A stretch of 20,341 nt of DNA from Pseudomonadota bacterium (lineage in GTDB: Bacteria; Pseudomonadota; Gammaproteobacteria; Pseudomonadales; Pseudomonadaceae). Of the stretch, positions 14,145 through 20,341 are shown in pieces. The stretch lies in NCBI GenBank assembly GCA_023388335.1, contig JAEWGL010000110.1:1-20341 (forward strand), in the 5' to 3' direction. The notes beneath the pieces were generated by a model. That model saw only the letters and a list, made by a program, of their open reading frames with translations, searched no databases and was not told where the DNA came from. Each line of letters starts with the position of its first letter. Position 1 is the stretch's first letter. The translations under genes and the position numbers were made by a program.

Positions 14145-15359
14145 GTGAACACAATCCCCCCCGTAATGCCCCTGGCTTGGGTCAATGGCAGCGATGCCCC
14201 CGAAAAGCCCAGCCTGAACATCGGTTTCATGGCCCTGTCCGATTGCGCCTCGGTGGTGGTCGCGGCGACCCAGGGCTTCGCCCAGCCCTACGGCCTGACC
14301 CTGTCCCTCAAGCGCCAGAGTTCCTGGGCTGGCCTGCGCGACAAGCTGGTCAGCGGCGAGCTGGATGCCGCCCACAGCCTGTATGGCCTGATCTATGCGG
14401 TGCACCTTGGCATCGGCGGGGGCGCCGCCAGCGACATGACGGTGCTCATGGGCCTGAACCAGAATGCCCAGGCGATCAACCTGTCCGCTGCCCTGCAACG
14501 CAAAGGCGTGGTCAACGCCGAGGCACTGGCGCGCCTGGTGCACCACAATGGCGCACGGCTGACCTTCGCCCAGACCTTTCCCACAGGCAACCACGCCATG
14601 TGGCTGTATTACTGGCTGGCCAGCCAGGGCATCCATCCACTGCGTGACGTCGACAGTGTCGTGGTGCCGCCCGCACAAATGGTCGCCCACTTGCAGGCCG
14701 GACGCATCGATGGCTTCTGCGTCGGTGAACCTTGGTCAGCCGATGCCGTGGCCCAGGGCCAAGGCTTTACCTTGGCCACCAGCCAGTCGATCTGGCCCGA
14801 CCACCCGGAAAAGGTCTTGGGTTGTGCGCGCGCGTTCGTCGAACAGTACCCCAACAGCGCGAGGGCGCTGGTCATGGCGATCCTCGCCGCCAGTCGCTTC
14901 ATCGAACAGAGTCCCGAGAACCGTCGCAGCACTGCGCAACTGCTCAGCGACACCGCCTACCTGAACACCCCCGCAGCCCATATCGAACCGCGCCTGCTGG
15001 GCGACTACCAGGATGGCCTGGGCAATCGCTGGCAAGACCCGCACGCCTTGCGTTTCTTCGACCAGGGCCGTTGCAACCTGCCGTACCTGTCCGACGGCAT
15101 GTGGTTCATGACCCAGTTTCGACGCTGGGGACTGCTGCGCGATGATCCCGACTACCTTGGCGTGGCCCGCCAGGTCCAGCAGTTGGCCCTGTACCGCGAA
15201 GCGGCGCAGGCCCTGGGCATACCCTGCGCCGAACTGGCCATGCGCAGCAGCCTGCTGGCCGACGGCAGCCGTTGGGATGGCAGCGACCCACATGGCTACG
15301 TGCGCAGCTTCCGCCTGCACGCCATGCACGACCAGCCGACCATTCGGGTTGGTGTTTGA
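14145..15359 (+). CDS. nasS: Nitrate/nitrite sensor NasS (NrtA-like periplasmic-binding fold, cytoplasmic)
   Basis: A 404-residue protein of the NrtA/CmpA/SsuA-like binding-protein fold. NasS proteins work in the cytoplasm: they bind nitrate or nitrite and, when empty, hold the antiterminator NasT. Seen: LNIGFMALSDCASVVVAATQGFAQ at the start of lobe 1, KLVSGELDAAHSLYGLIY, FPTGNHAMWLYYWLASQGI, and DGFCVGEPW in lobe 2. No signal peptide is present, as expected for NasS and unlike transporter-linked NrtA. GTG at 14145 is chosen because CGAGGAAG lies 5-6 nt upstream; an ATG at 14166 is a weaker option. The frame runs far upstream through antisense pyrD, which is a shadow. nasT follows after 7 nt. 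Confidence 0.92.
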   Translation: MNTIPPVMPLAWVNGSDAPEKPSLNIGFMALSDCASVVVAATQGFAQPYGLTLSLKRQSSWAGLRDKLVSGELDAAHSLYGLIYAVHLGIGGGAASDMTVLMGLNQNAQAINLSAALQRKGVVNAEALARLVHHNGARLTFAQTFPTGNHAMWLYYWLASQGIHPLRDVDSVVVPPAQMVAHLQAGRIDGFCVGEPWSADAVAQGQGFTLATSQSIWPDHPEKVLGCARAFVEQYPNSARALVMAILAASRFIEQSPENRRSTAQLLSDTAYLNTPAAHIEPRLLGDYQDGLGNRWQDPHALRFFDQGRCNLPYLSDGMWFMTQFRRWGLLRDDPDYLGVARQVQQLALYREAAQALGIPCAELAMRSSLLADGSRWDGSDPHGYVRSFRLHAMHDQPTIRVGV

Positions 15360-15366
15360 GGGGACC

Positions 15367-15948
15367 ATGAACATGCTGCGTATCCTGCTGATCGACGACA
15401 CCGAAAAGAAAGTCGGTCGCTTGAAGGCTGCCCTGGTGGAAGCCGGCTTCGAGGTGATCGACGCCGGCGGCCTGACCATCGACCTGCCCGCCTGCGTCGA
15501 AACGGTGCGCCCGGACGTGGTGCTGATCGATACCGAGTCACCGGGCCGTGACGTGATGGAGCAAGTGGTGCTGGTGAGCCGCGACCGCCCACGCCCGATT
15601 GTATTGTTCACCGACGAGCACGACCCAGCGGTGATGCGCCAAGCGATCCAGGCCGGAGTCAGCGCCTACATCATCGAGGGCATCCAGGCCACGCGCCTGC
15701 AACCGATCCTTGACGTGGCCATGGCCCGCTTCGAGAGCGACCAGGCGCTCAAGGCTCAACTGCAGGCGCGCGACCTGCAGCTTGCCGAGCGCAAACGCAT
15801 CGAACAGGCCAAGGGCCTGCTGATGAAGATGAAGGATTGCAATGAGGAACAGGCCTACACGCTGATGCGCCGTCAGGCCATGAGCAAGCAGCAGAAGCTG
15901 GTGCAGGTAGCCGAACAGATCATTGCCATGCAGGAGTTGCTTGGCTGA
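15367..15948 (+). CDS. nasT: ANTAR-domain response regulator/antiterminator NasT
   Basis: A 193-residue RNA-binding antiterminator. The N-terminal receiver-like domain (about 3-120) has Asp10-Asp11 and Asp55 in VVLIDTESPG, but the conserved Lys is replaced (YIIEG, Glu104), fitting control by NasS binding rather than by phosphorylation alone. A coiled-coil linker (about 120-140) leads to the ANTAR domain (about 140-190; ERKRIEQAKGLLMKMKDC, then EEQAYTLMRRQAM), which binds paired hexaloop RNA hairpins. Such hairpins lie directly downstream in the nasA leader. ATG at 15367 follows GAGGGG that overlaps the nasS stop; the open frame upstream is out-of-frame nasS. The second RpoN promoter begins 8 nt after its stop. 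Confidence 0.94.
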   Translation: MNMLRILLIDDTEKKVGRLKAALVEAGFEVIDAGGLTIDLPACVETVRPDVVLIDTESPGRDVMEQVVLVSRDRPRPIVLFTDEHDPAVMRQAIQAGVSAYIIEGIQATRLQPILDVAMARFESDQALKAQLQARDLQLAERKRIEQAKGLLMKMKDCNEEQAYTLMRRQAMSKQQKLVQVAEQIIAMQELLG

Positions 15949-15955
15949 GATGCTT

Positions 15956-15972
15956 CTGGCCTGGCTCTTGCT
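15956..15972 (+). promoter_or_regulatory. Sigma-54 (RpoN) promoter of nasA
   Basis: CTGGCCTGGCTCTTGCT has GG (15958-15959) and GC (15970-15971) exactly 10 nt apart and a consensus TTGCT; the CACG part is diverged (CCTG). The predicted start is about 15983, four bases before the first antitermination hairpin. That placement supports both the promoter and the leader assignments. Confidence 0.72.
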
Positions 15973-15986
15973 ATTGAATTTGCACA

Positions 15987-16028
15987 GGTAGCCAACGGCG
16001 GTTGCCCCATCCTACGACAAAGACGTCG
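15987..16028 (+). promoter_or_regulatory. ANTAR (NasT) antitermination RNA: two hexaloop hairpins in the nasA leader
   Basis: P1: GGTAGCC (15987-15993), loop AACGGC (15994-15999), GGTTGCC (16000-16006), a 7-bp stem with three G-U type pairs. P2: CGAC (16015-16018), loop AAAGAC (16019-16024), GTCG (16025-16028). Both loops are six bases with A at position 1 and G at position 4, the known ANTAR target rule, and they are joined by an 8-nt linker. P2 loop and 3' stem are also the start of the terminator 5' arm, so P2 and the terminator exclude each other. NasT binding to P1-P2 would therefore allow read-through into nasA. Confidence 0.85.
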
Positions 16029-16070
16029 CTTGCCCTTCCACATCCGTGGTTCGGGCAGCGGCGTCTTTTT
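16019..16070 (+). terminator. Regulated intrinsic terminator (attenuator) of nasA
   Basis: The 5' arm (16019-16035: AAAGACGTCGCTTGCCC) pairs with the 3' arm (16053-16068: GGGCAGCGGCGTCTTT) in 16 pairs with one bulged T, followed by a T-run to 16070. Inside the loop CCAC-ATCC-GTGG forms a small extra stem. It sits 59 nt before the nasA ATG and well after the nasT stop, so its natural role is attenuation of nasA. Confidence 0.88.
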
Positions 16071-16128
16071 CGTTCCGGCCCTGCGATGCGGGGCATGACC
16101 TGCGTTGCATGCTTGAGCGAGGTGTCCG

Positions 16129-17340
16129 ATGAGTACGAGTTTCTGGAAATCCGGCCATGTGCCTACCCTGTTTGCCGCCTTCCTGTATTTCGACCTGAGC
16201 TTCATGGTCTGGTACCTGCTGGGCCCGCTGGCGGTACAGATCGCCGGCGACCTGCAGTTGACCACCCAGCAGCGCGGCCTGATGGTTGCCACGCCGATCC
16301 TGGCCGGCGCGGTGCTGCGGTTTGCCATGGGCCTGCTGGTCGATCGCCTGTCACCCAAGACCGCTGGCCTGATTGGCCAGGTTATCGTCATCGTTGCCCT
16401 GGCGTGCGCCTGGCAGCTGGGCATCCACTCCTATGAACAGGCCCTGCTGCTCGGGGTGTTCCTCGGTTTTGCCGGGGCCTCCTTCGCCGTATCGCTGCCG
16501 CTGGCCTCGCAGTGGTATCCACCGCAGCACCAAGGCAAGGCCATGGGCATCGCCGGGGCTGGCAACTCCGGCACAGTGTTCGCCGCCCTGCTGGCCCCGG
16601 CCCTGGCCGCGGGCTTTGGCTGGAGCAACGTATTCGGCTTCGCCCTGATCCCCTTGTTGCTGACACTGGTACTGTTCGCCCTGCTAGCGCGCAATGCTCC
16701 AGAGCGGCCCAAGCCCAAGGCCATGGTCGACTATCTCAAGGCGCTGGGCGATCGTGACAGCTGGTGGTTCATGTTCTTCTACAGTGTTACCTTTGGCGGC
16801 TTCATCGGCCTGGCCAGCGCCCTGCCAGGCTATTTCAGCGACCAGTATGGCCTGAGCCCGATCACTGCCGGCTACTACACTGCCGCCTGCGTCTTCGCCG
16901 GCAGCCTGATGCGTCCGCTCGGCGGCGCCCTGGCCGATCGCTTCGGCGGCATCCGCACCTTGTTGGGCATGTACAGCGTGGCAGCGGTGTGCATCGCGGC
17001 CGTCGGCTTCAACCTGCCCAGCGCCACGGCGGCCCTGGCCCTGTTCGTCAGCGCCATGCTCGGTCTCGGCGCTGGCAATGGCGCGGTGTTCCAACTGGTA
17101 CCACAACGTTTCCGCCAGGAGATCGGCGTGATGACCGGGCTGATCGGCATGGCCGGAGGCATCGGCGGCTTCCTATTGGCCGCGGGGCTGGGGACCATCA
17201 AACAGCACACCGGGGACTACCAGCTGGCCCTTTGGTCGTTCGCCAGCCTCGGCGTGCTGGCCTGGTTCGGCCTGCACGGCGTCAAGCAACGCTGGCGCAC
17301 CACCTGGGGTTCGGCTGCGGTGACCGCGGCGCGGGTCTGA
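16129..17340 (+). CDS. nasA: Nitrate/nitrite transporter, NarK/NNP family MFS
   Basis: A 403-residue inner-membrane transporter of the nitrate/nitrite porter family, with about 12 hydrophobic segments. Family landmarks are present: the substrate-binding Arg in helix 2 (Arg64, AGAVLRFAMGLLVDR), Arg262 in helix 7/8 (GSLMRPLGGALADRFGG), and the two Gly-rich nitrate signatures (GFAGASFAVSLPLASQWYPP with GKAMGIAGAGNSGT; LGLGAGNGAVFQLVPQRF). The short cytoplasmic loop mid-protein (ARNAPERPKPKAM) is typical of the compact NasA-like class. A GAGG ribosome site precedes ATG. It lies behind its own RpoN promoter and NasT-controlled leader, so it is expected to be made only when ammonium is low and nitrate is present. 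The kinase/phosphatase gene follows after 7 nt. Confidence 0.93.
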   Translation: MSTSFWKSGHVPTLFAAFLYFDLSFMVWYLLGPLAVQIAGDLQLTTQQRGLMVATPILAGAVLRFAMGLLVDRLSPKTAGLIGQVIVIVALACAWQLGIHSYEQALLLGVFLGFAGASFAVSLPLASQWYPPQHQGKAMGIAGAGNSGTVFAALLAPALAAGFGWSNVFGFALIPLLLTLVLFALLARNAPERPKPKAMVDYLKALGDRDSWWFMFFYSVTFGGFIGLASALPGYFSDQYGLSPITAGYYTAACVFAGSLMRPLGGALADRFGGIRTLLGMYSVAAVCIAAVGFNLPSATAALALFVSAMLGLGAGNGAVFQLVPQRFRQEIGVMTGLIGMAGGIGGFLLAAGLGTIKQHTGDYQLALWSFASLGVLAWFGLHGVKQRWRTTWGSAAVTAARV

Positions 17341-17347
17341 ACACCTC

Positions 17348-19018
17348 ATGAGCCTGCAACTGAGCTTCGCCCAGGCCAGCGCCGCCGGACCACGAGCGCA
17401 AAACCAGGACGCCCTGCGCCTGGTCACGCCGGCGCCGGAACTGGCCGCCAGCAAGGGCTACCTGTTTGCCCTCGCCGATGGCGTCAGCCAGTGCGCCGAC
17501 GGCGGCCTGGCCGCCCGGGCCAGCTTGCAGGCCCTTGTCCTGGACTACTACGCCACCCCCGCTACGTGGGGCGTGGCCCAGGCCTTGGATCGCCTGTTGC
17601 TGGCACAGAACCGCTGGCTGCGTGCCCAGGGTGCGGGGCAGCCCTTGCTGACTACCCTCAGCGCGCTGGTCATGCGCGGTCGGCGCTTCACCCTGGCCCA
17701 CGTCGGCGACTGTCGCGCCTATCGCTGGGCCGCCGGTCAATTGCAGTGCCTGAGCGAAGACCATGTCTGGGACCAGCCGGGCATGCAGCATGTGCTCAAG
17801 CGCGCACTGGGCCTGGACCAGCATCTTCTGGTCGACTACCTGGAGGGCGAGTTGCAGGCGGGCGATTGCTTCATGCTGCTCAGCGATGGGGTCTGGGCCA
17901 GTCTGAACGAGCAGCAGATCCGTTCGGTGCTGCGCGAGCAAACCGACCTGCAGGACGCCGTCGACACCCTGGTCAGTGCTGCCCATCACAGCGGCAGCCA
18001 GGATAACGCCAGCGCCCTACTGGTGCGCGTCGATCAGCTTGGACCGGCCAACCTTGGCGATACCCTGGCGCAACTGCAGCAATGGCCGGTCCCGCCGGCC
18101 CTGCGCCGCGGTCAGGTGCTCGATGGCTGGCAGGTCGATTCGCTGCTCGGGCAGAGCCGGCAGTCGCTGCTGTATCGGGTCCGCGACAAGCAGAACCAGG
18201 CCTGGCTGCTCAAGACGTTGCCGGCGGCACGCGAGCAGGAGGCGGGTGCGCTGCAAGGATTGCTGATGGAAGAATGGTTTCTGCGCCGGGTCGCCGGTCG
18301 GCATTTTCCCGAGGTACATCCGGCGACCCAGCGCCAGCACCTGTATTACCTGATGCGCGAGCACCCAGGGCGAAGCCTCGCTGAGCTGTTCACCACACAT
18401 GGGCCGTTGCCCCTGGCGCAATGGCTGGAGCTTGCGCGCCAGTTGCTCCAGGCCGTGGGCGTCCTGCACCGGCGCAACCTGCTGCACCGGGACATCAAGC
18501 CTGAGAACCTGCACCTGGGTGAAGATGGCCAACTGCGCCTGCTCGACTTCGGCCTGGCATTTTGCCCCGGACTGTCCGAAGACCCTCCGTGTGAGCTGCC
18601 GGGCACACCGTCATTCATCGCCCCGGAGGCGTTTGACGGACAGCCGCCGGCCCCTCGGCAAGACCTTTACGCGGTGGGCGTCAGCCTGTATTACCTGCTT
18701 ACCGGCCACTACCCCTATGGCGAAATCGAACCCTTCCAGCGGCCCCGCTTCGGTGCGCCTGTCAGTGCGGCGCGCTACCGACCCGACCTGCCGGAGTGGT
18801 TGCAACGCAACCTCGAACAGGCCCTGGCGGCCGATCCGGTCCAGCGTTTCGAAACCGCCGAACAATGGTTGCTGTTGCTCGAACAAGGCGATCGTCAGGC
18901 CTTGCACACCCGCCCTCGTCCACTGCTTGAGCGCGAACCGCTGAAGGTCTGGCGCGGCCTGGCCCTGTTTTTTCTGCTGTTGAACCTGATACTGCTGCTC
19001 GCCCTGCTCAAGGGCTGA
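17348..19018 (+). CDS. Bifunctional PP2C protein phosphatase / Ser-Thr protein kinase, membrane-anchored
   Basis: A 556-residue fusion. Residues ~5-235 form a PP2C phosphatase with the metal-binding and core motifs (NQDA 19-22, ADGVS with Asp44, HVGDCRAY, SDGVW, GSQDNAS). Residues ~255-515 form an Hanks-type kinase with Lys289 (WLLKTL), HRD Asp382 in LLHRDIKPEN, DFG Asp400 and the GTPSFIAPEA activation segment. The Gly-rich loop is degenerate (LLGQSRQSLLYRV). The C-terminus (about 534-556) is a single transmembrane helix with almost nothing after it, so both enzyme domains would face the cytoplasm. It starts 7 nt after nasA and is probably cotranscribed. Similar genes accompany nitrate transporters in other pseudomonads; the substrate is not known and NasA is only a guess. 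Confidence 0.93.
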   Translation: MSLQLSFAQASAAGPRAQNQDALRLVTPAPELAASKGYLFALADGVSQCADGGLAARASLQALVLDYYATPATWGVAQALDRLLLAQNRWLRAQGAGQPLLTTLSALVMRGRRFTLAHVGDCRAYRWAAGQLQCLSEDHVWDQPGMQHVLKRALGLDQHLLVDYLEGELQAGDCFMLLSDGVWASLNEQQIRSVLREQTDLQDAVDTLVSAAHHSGSQDNASALLVRVDQLGPANLGDTLAQLQQWPVPPALRRGQVLDGWQVDSLLGQSRQSLLYRVRDKQNQAWLLKTLPAAREQEAGALQGLLMEEWFLRRVAGRHFPEVHPATQRQHLYYLMREHPGRSLAELFTTHGPLPLAQWLELARQLLQAVGVLHRRNLLHRDIKPENLHLGEDGQLRLLDFGLAFCPGLSEDPPCELPGTPSFIAPEAFDGQPPAPRQDLYAVGVSLYYLLTGHYPYGEIEPFQRPRFGAPVSAARYRPDLPEWLQRNLEQALAADPVQRFETAEQWLLLLEQGDRQALHTRPRPLLEREPLKVWRGLALFFLLLNLILLLALLKG

Positions 19019-19060
19019 ACCTTTCTGCCGGAGGTACCCAACGCCAATTCGCACGCAAAG

Positions 19061-19086
19061 AAAAACCCGGCCGAGGCCGGGTTTTT
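19061..19086. terminator. Bidirectional intrinsic terminator between the kinase gene and oprF
   Basis: AAAAACCCGGC and GCCGGGTTTTT form an 11-bp stem with a 4-nt loop (CGAG). The A-run and T-run make it work on either strand, ending the nasA-kinase transcript (plus) and oprF (minus, 19 nt after its stop). Confidence 0.93.
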
Positions 19087-19104
19087 CATGAAGCGTCAAA
19101 CCAA

Positions 19105-20142
19105 TTACTTGGCCTGGGCTTCTACCTGTGCTTCTACGCGACGGTTGATAGCACGGCCTTCGTCGGTGCCGTTGTCAGCAACCGGACGGGTTTCGCCGTA
19201 GCCAACCGAGTCAACACGGCTGGATTCAACACCGTACTGCTGGGTCAGAACCTGCTTGACGGCGTTTGCACGACGCTCGGACAGCTTCTGGTTGTAAGCG
19301 TCAGGACCGACGGAGTCAGTGTGACCTTCAACAGTGGTGCTGGTCTGTGGGTACTGGTTCATGAAGTCAGCCAGGTTCTTGATGTCACCGTAGCTGTTCG
19401 GCTTGACGACCGACTTGTCGAAGTCAAACTTGACGTCCAGCTCGACACGTACGACTTCGGCAACAGCCGGGCAGCCGTCGGCGTCAACGGTAACGTTGGC
19501 CGGGGTGTCTGGGCATTTGTCGACGTTGTCGCACACGCCATCGTTGTCGCTGTCGGAGCAGACTTCGGCAACTGGAGCAGGAGCCACTTCAGCAGCTTGC
19601 TTCGGGCTACCGCCGAAGTTCAGGCCGACACCGACGCTCGGTGCCCACTCGGTGTCACCCTGGTCGATGTTGTACTGGGCTTCGACGCCAGCACGGGCAT
19701 AGAACATGTCGGTGATGTACCACTTGGCACCGGCGCCAACGTTGGCGAAGGTGGAGTGGTTACGACCGCCACGGCCGGTCTGGCCCAGGCTCTGGTGCGA
19801 GAAACCAGCGGAAACGTACGGACGAATTGCATCGTACGGGTTGTTGAAGTGATAAACGGCATCCAGAGCGGTGTTCGCGCCCTTGATGTTCTTGCCGTCA
19901 TCGCCACGAGCGTTGTGGACTTCGTCGTAGCCCAGACGCAGTTCGACATCATCGGTCAGGAAGTAGCCGATCGAACCACCGAACAGGTTACCGTCGTTCT
20001 TGAAGTCGCGCTGGCTGTCGAAGAACTCCTTCTTGTAGAAGATCTCGGTTTCGACCGCGCCTTGGCCTTGTGCCAACGCGCCGATCGAAGTAGCGGCAAC
20101 AAGAGAACCAATGGCCAAGCCCAAGGTGTTTTTCAATTTCAT
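19105..20142 (-). CDS. oprF: Major outer-membrane porin OprF
   Basis: A 345-residue outer-membrane protein: a signal peptide (MKLKNTLGLAIGSLVAATSIGALA, cut before QGQG), an N-terminal eight-stranded beta-barrel (about 25-180), a Pro/Ala-rich hinge (EVAPAPVAEV), a Cys-containing thrombospondin-3-like segment (SDNDGVCDNVDKCPDTP; four Cys in all) and a C-terminal OmpA-like peptidoglycan-binding domain (TVEGHTDSVG, NQKLSERRANAVKQVL). It gives slow non-specific diffusion and ties the outer membrane to the wall. ATG at 20142 follows GGGGAT. Codon choice is clearly more restricted and less GC-extreme than its neighbours, as in highly expressed genes. sigX lies just upstream on the same strand, as in other Pseudomonas, where SigX contributes to oprF transcription. 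Confidence 0.98.
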   Translation of the reverse strand: MKLKNTLGLAIGSLVAATSIGALAQGQGAVETEIFYKKEFFDSQRDFKNDGNLFGGSIGYFLTDDVELRLGYDEVHNARGDDGKNIKGANTALDAVYHFNNPYDAIRPYVSAGFSHQSLGQTGRGGRNHSTFANVGAGAKWYITDMFYARAGVEAQYNIDQGDTEWAPSVGVGLNFGGSPKQAAEVAPAPVAEVCSDSDNDGVCDNVDKCPDTPANVTVDADGCPAVAEVVRVELDVKFDFDKSVVKPNSYGDIKNLADFMNQYPQTSTTVEGHTDSVGPDAYNQKLSERRANAVKQVLTQQYGVESSRVDSVGYGETRPVADNGTDEGRAINRRVEAQVEAQAK

Positions 20143-20202
20143 CCGTTAAATCCCCATCTGGTGATAGTTAAGCAGTCCCACCAACATCCCGGGGGACAAC
20201 TC

Positions 20203-20230
20203 GACGGCAAGTTTAGCAGAACTCGCCGTC
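20203..20230 (-). promoter_or_regulatory. 11-bp inverted repeat between sigX and oprF
   Basis: On the minus strand GACGGCGAGTT and AACTTGCCGTC form an 11-bp stem (one G-U) around a 6-nt loop, 24 nt after the sigX stop and 61 nt before the oprF ATG. No U-run follows, so it is not a good terminator. A possible -10 hexamer (TAAACT, minus strand 20215-20210) lies across the loop and stem edge, without a good -35. It could be an operator, an mRNA processing site or an attenuator. Confidence 0.5.
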
Positions 20231-20253
20231 TGGTTAGAGACATTTGCATCCCA

Positions 20254-20341
20254 CTAAGTTTCAGCGAGCCCAGCAAATTTCTCGCGGAGCTTGTCGAGCG
20301 CACGTTTGTAACGCATTTTCGTGGCGCTCAGCCCCATATGC
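20254..20341 (-). CDS. sigX: RNA polymerase sigma factor SigX, C-terminal end (partial)
   Basis: The window cuts this gene; only the last 28 codons and the TAG stop are present. The visible end (ATKMRYKRALDKLREKFAGL followed by AET) is the region 4.2 tail of an ECF sigma factor, with SATKMRYKRALDKLR forming the end of the DNA-recognition helix. Its place directly upstream of oprF on the same strand is diagnostic in Pseudomonas. SigX responds to envelope and membrane stress and affects oprF and fatty-acid genes. Confidence 0.9.
   Translation of the reverse strand, partial: HMGLSATKMRYKRALDKLREKFAGLAET

Overview
The window is chromosomal DNA of a fluorescent Pseudomonas, most likely of the P. 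putida group. The evidence is the high-GC coding style, the order dgt / two-component system / yggL / dacB / rlmKL / rmf / pyrD (the order I recall from P. aeruginosa and P. putida), an OprF-SigX pair at the right end, and typical P. putida-type REP elements between dacB and rlmKL. It is almost entirely core genome. No prophage, insertion sequence, CRISPR array, tRNA or rRNA was seen.

Layout, left to right. (1) 204-1237: three small overlapping or abutting genes for envelope-associated proteins (DUF883/ElaB-like, YqjE-like holin-superfamily, and a YqjK-position hypothetical). (2) 1320-2651: an HD-domain dNTP triphosphohydrolase (dgt-like, TTG start). (3) 2952-7225: a translationally coupled response regulator and large BvgS/EvgS-type hybrid kinase, at the position of RocA2-RocS2 of P. 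aeruginosa. (4) 7259-7603 (minus): YggL-type ribosome-binding protein. (5) 7815-9278: periplasmic D,D-carboxypeptidase DacB. (6) 9279-9928: a non-coding repeat block between convergent dacB and rlmKL, with two 227-bp direct repeats carrying REP elements and long imperfect hairpins. (7) 9929-12121 (minus): rlmKL. (8) 12122-12884: a long intergenic region and the ribosome modulation factor gene rmf with a hairpin-rich leader. (9) 12996-14018 (minus): pyrD. (10) 14086-19018: a nitrate-assimilation regulon, nasS-nasT, then nasA (nitrate transporter) and a PP2C phosphatase/Ser-Thr kinase fusion. (11) 19105-20341 (minus): oprF and the 3' end of sigX.

The best-supported regulatory story is in the nitrate block. 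Near-consensus sigma-54 promoters (GG-N10-GC) lie before nasS and, separately, before nasA. The predicted nasA transcript starts just before two hairpins with hexanucleotide loops having A at position 1 and G at position 4. The second loop and stem overlap the 5' arm of a strong intrinsic terminator. This is the expected architecture of an ANTAR-protein antitermination leader. The inferred circuit is: nitrogen limitation acts through RpoN to transcribe nasST and nasA; NasS holds NasT when nitrate is absent; nitrate frees NasT to bind the leader and stop termination. The nitrate and nitrite reductase genes often linked to such clusters are not present here.

I do not see a clearly new defence or biosynthetic system. 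The less-explained items are the membrane-anchored phosphatase/kinase fusion tied to nitrate uptake, the tandem REP-flanked repeat with a large cruciform-capable core, the triple-hairpin leader of rmf, and the 11-bp hairpin between sigX and oprF.
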